Assembly (NCBI GenBank): GCA_041485845.1
Contig: JBGPKH010000515.1
Span: forward strand, 1-6,645
Source: OMOG01 sp041485845
GTDB lineage: Bacteria > Acidobacteriota > Terriglobia > Bryobacterales > Bryobacteraceae
Length of the DNA stretch: 6,645 nucleotides
Direction of reading: 5' to 3'
Shown here: positions 4,838 to 6,645 of the stretch, in pieces
Numbering within the stretch: the first letter of the stretch is position 1
Layout of the letters: each line of letters starts with the position of its first letter
Made by a program: the position numbers and the translations under genes
Notes under the pieces: generated by a model
What the model was told of the DNA's origin: nothing
The model's database searches: none
Seen by the model: the letters and a program-made list of their open reading frames with translations, nothing else

Positions 4838-6085
4838 ATGCGGAAACTCCTGAGCCGTTTCCGCTACCATCTGGCGATCTTCTTCGCGGTCCTCGGGCCG
4901 GGATTCATCACCGCGGTGGTGGATAACGATTCCGGCGGCATCTTCACGTATTCGGCGGCGGGCGCGAAGTACGGTTACCTTCCGCTGTGGACGCTGCTGC
5001 CGATCACCCTGGTGCTGATCATCACGCAGGAGATGTGCTCGCGCATGGGCGCGGTGACCGGAAAGGGCCTGTCCGATCTCATCCGCGAAGAGTTCGGGCT
5101 GCGCATGACGTTCCTGCTCATGGCCATTCTGGTGTTGGCCAACCTGACCAACGTGATGGCCGAATTTGCGGGCGTGGCGAGCTCGCTCGAACTGTTCCAC
5201 ATCAGCCGCTACATTTCGGTGCCGCTGGCCGCGTTGGCGGTCTGGTTCCTGGTGGTGAAGGGGAACTACCAGAGCGTGGAGAAGATTTTTCTCTTCGCGT
5301 GCGTCTTCTACGTCACCTACGTGATTTCGGGTTTTCTGGTGAAGCCCGACTGGAAAGAGGCCGCGCTCTATAGCGTGAAACCCGTCTTGCTGCTGGAGCC
5401 GGGGTACATCTACATGCTGATCGGCATGGTCGGCACCACCATCGCGCCCTGGATGCAGTTTTACCTGCAGGCGGCGGTGGTGGAGAAGGGGGTCACGGCG
5501 AAGGAATACGGGGAGTCGCGCATCGAGGTGATCGTAGGATGCTTCATGACGTCGGTGATCGCGTTCTTCATTATCGTGGCCTGTGCGGGCGCGATCTACA
5601 ACGTGAAGCCGCGGGAGATTCAGGACGCTTCGGAGGCCGCGCTGGGCTTGAAGCCCTTCGGACAGTATGCCTTCCTGCTGTTCAGCGCGGGGCTGTTCAA
5701 CGCGTCGATCTTCGCGGCCTGCATTCTGCCGCTGTCCACGGCGTATTCGGTGTGCGAGGGCCTGGGGTTCGAAGCGGGCGTCAACAAGCGCCTGCGCGAG
5801 GCGCCGGTCTTCTACTTCCTGTATACGCTGCTGATCGTGGTAGGCGCCGGTGTGATTCTGATTCCGCGCTTCCCGCTGGTGCGGATGATTCTGCTCTCGC
5901 AGGTGTTGAACGGAATGCTGCTGCCTTTCGTGCTGATTTTCATGATCCTGCTGATCAACAAGTACGACCTGATGGGCGAATGGGTCAATCCACGCTGGTT
6001 CAACGCGGTGTCGTGGATCACGGTGGCGATCATGATCGGGCTGACTCTGGCGCTCGTAGGCATCACGCTGCGGGGGATGCTGTAA
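4838..6085 (+). CDS. Nramp/SLC11-family divalent metal transporter, magnesium-type (NRMT-like) binding site
   Basis: The 415-residue, very hydrophobic protein has about 11 predicted membrane helices. TM1 reads GPGFITAVVDNDSGGIFTYS: the canonical DPGN metal motif is DSGG (Asp31 kept, Asn replaced by Gly34). TM6 reads GTTIAPWMQFYLQ: the Met that favours Mn/Fe over Ca/Mg in classical Nramps (Met230 of the Deinococcus protein) is Ala203, and its neighbouring His (232) is Trp205. In TM3, NVMAEFAG keeps Glu109 but has Val106 where proton-coupled members have Asp131. Loss of the soft sulfur ligand and of proton-pathway residues is the pattern reported for Nramp-related magnesium transporters, which are thought to move Mg2+ without proton coupling. 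With the MgtE-type sensor gene 3 bases upstream, Mg2+ (perhaps Mn2+) uptake across the inner membrane is the best prediction. The name mntH would be misleading here. Translation is probably coupled to the upstream gene; the Shine-Dalgarno is weak. Confidence 0.92.
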   Translation: MRKLLSRFRYHLAIFFAVLGPGFITAVVDNDSGGIFTYSAAGAKYGYLPLWTLLPITLVLIITQEMCSRMGAVTGKGLSDLIREEFGLRMTFLLMAILVLANLTNVMAEFAGVASSLELFHISRYISVPLAALAVWFLVVKGNYQSVEKIFLFACVFYVTYVISGFLVKPDWKEAALYSVKPVLLLEPGYIYMLIGMVGTTIAPWMQFYLQAAVVEKGVTAKEYGESRIEVIVGCFMTSVIAFFIIVACAGAIYNVKPREIQDASEAALGLKPFGQYAFLLFSAGLFNASIFAACILPLSTAYSVCEGLGFEAGVNKRLREAPVFYFLYTLLIVVGAGVILIPRFPLVRMILLSQVLNGMLLPFVLIFMILLINKYDLMGEWVNPRWFNAVSWITVAIMIGLTLALVGITLRGML

Positions 6086-6102
6086 GCCGCCGGGTTGCGG
6101 CT
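6085..6102. repeat. small hairpin after the Nramp stop codon
   Basis: AGCCGC, a six-base loop CGGGTT, then GCGGCT. No T-tract follows, so it is at best a weak transcription attenuator, and it directly abuts the -10-like box of the next gene. Confidence 0.3.
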
Positions 6103-6107
6103 ACACT
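6102..6107 (+). promoter_or_regulatory. -10-like box (TACACT) positioned for a leaderless aldehyde dehydrogenase mRNA
   Basis: TACACT fits the TAnnnT pattern, and its last base is seven positions before the A of the ATG at 6114, so transcription would start at the A itself. No typical Shine-Dalgarno precedes that ATG, only GGTGGG directly adjoining it. The -35 region is not recognisable. Confidence 0.4.
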
Positions 6108-6113
6108 GGTGGG

Positions 6114-6645
6114 ATGTCGCCCAACAGACTTTTTATCAACGGCAAGTGGGAAGATTCGGCGTGCGACCGCGTGGTCGATGTGATCAATCCCGCGACCGGC
6201 GAACTGGTGACCACGGTGCCGGATGCCGATGCGTGCGATGTGGACCGCGCGGTGGCGGCGGCGCGCGCCAGCTTCGAGAAGAAGACGTGGCGCGGCATGG
6301 ACCCCTCCAAACGCGAGCGCATCCTGTGGAACATCGCCGACCTGCTCATTAAGTATCGTGCCGAGCTGGCCGCGCTGATCACGCAGGAAAACGGCAAGAC
6401 GCTGCGCGAATCCGCCGGTGCGGATGTGGGTTCGGCGGCCGACTGTTTCCGCTACTATGCCGGCTGGGTGCGCAAGATCTACGGCGAGACCATTCCGGTG
6501 GATGGGCCGTTCTTCAACTACACGCTGCGCGAGCCGGTAGGTGTTTGCGGTCAGATCACCCCGTGGAACTTTCCGCTGCTCATGGCGACGTGGAAAATCG
6601 CTCCGGCATTGGCTGCTGGGTGTACGGTGGTGCTGAAACCGGCGG
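6114..6645 (+). CDS. NAD(P)-dependent aldehyde dehydrogenase, N-terminal part (runs off the right edge)
   Basis: From the ATG at 6114, 177 codons run to the end of the window; full-length family members are about 480-500 residues, so the catalytic Cys/Glu half is outside. The sequence is a clear class 1/2-type ALDH: LFINGKWEDS start, INPATGE (24-30), DVDRAVAAAR (42-51), the ENGKT segment (92-96), YYAGW (114-118), the EPVGVCGQITPWNFP strand-turn with oxyanion-hole Asn152, then WKIAPALAAGCTVVLKPA with the cofactor-binding Lys175. It oxidises an aldehyde to an acid in the cytoplasm. The substrate cannot be read from this half. The close similarity to betaine-aldehyde/retinal-type enzymes suggests a broad-specificity or catabolic ALDH. 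It lies 28 bases after the Nramp stop, with its own promoter-like box, so it need not belong to the metal operon. Confidence 0.93.
   Translation, partial: MSPNRLFINGKWEDSACDRVVDVINPATGELVTTVPDADACDVDRAVAAARASFEKKTWRGMDPSKRERILWNIADLLIKYRAELAALITQENGKTLRESAGADVGSAADCFRYYAGWVRKIYGETIPVDGPFFNYTLREPVGVCGQITPWNFPLLMATWKIAPALAAGCTVVLKPA

Noticed and set aside
3550..4926. Second plus-strand open frame overlapping the MgtE-N gene
   Set aside because: It is Arg/Gly/Ala-rich with no family similarity; the overlapping frame from 3587 contains all the domain motifs.
3386..5200. Long minus-strand open frame (604 codons) across 3386-5200
   Set aside because: It lies opposite the PRC/MgtE-N/CBS and Nramp genes and encodes a His/Arg/Gln/Val-rich sequence without domains; it is an artefact of codon bias in the real genes.
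6085..6102. Rho-independent terminator after the Nramp gene
   Set aside because: The stem is only six pairs and no T-tract follows, so it was listed only as a small hairpin.

Overview
This is a GC-rich bacterial window (roughly 60-65% GC by eye). Gene content and style fit a soil Acidobacteriota of the Solibacter/Bryobacterales type: an exported multi-domain Rid protein, a secreted orphan family, DUF433/DUF5615 debris and near-leaderless starts. No rRNA or marker gene is present, so this assignment is only an inference.

Layout. The left part (1-2744) reads on the minus strand. It holds the N-terminal three quarters of a DapA-superfamily lyase/aldolase that looks closer to 4-hydroxy-2-oxoglutarate aldolase than to true DapA. 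Next is a GC-rich, gene-free stretch (672-1036), then a decayed gene for a small exported protein (1037-1545), then an exported protein made of three tandem Rid/YjgF domains (1551-2744). The decayed gene starts 5 bases after the Rid stop codon and was probably co-transcribed with it.

The middle part (2745-3586) starts with a short divergent intergenic region. On the plus strand follow a DUF433 antitoxin-like gene that stops early at a TTAATTAA duplication, three 16-base repeats at an exact 20-base period, and the C-terminal half of a DUF5615 PIN-like toxin. The simplest reading is a toxin-antitoxin pair that was invaded, possibly by an IS21-like element, and then collapsed, leaving a solo element end between the two remnants.

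The right part (3587-6645) is plus strand. A soluble protein (two PRC-barrel-like segments, MgtE N-terminal domain, CBS pair) sits 3 bases upstream of an Nramp/SLC11 transporter. In the transporter the DPGN motif is DSGG and the transition-metal-selective methionine of TM6 is alanine. Together they look like a split magnesium-sensing and transport system: an MgtE-type cytosolic gate domain paired with an Nramp-type membrane pore. The window ends inside an aldehyde dehydrogenase gene whose TACACT -10-like box places the transcription start at or next to its ATG.

The points most worth following up are the MgtE-N/Nramp pair, the collapsed toxin-antitoxin locus with its 20-base-period repeats, the exported triple-Rid protein, and several short tandem duplications (4, 5 and 9 bp), two of which coincide with frameshifts.
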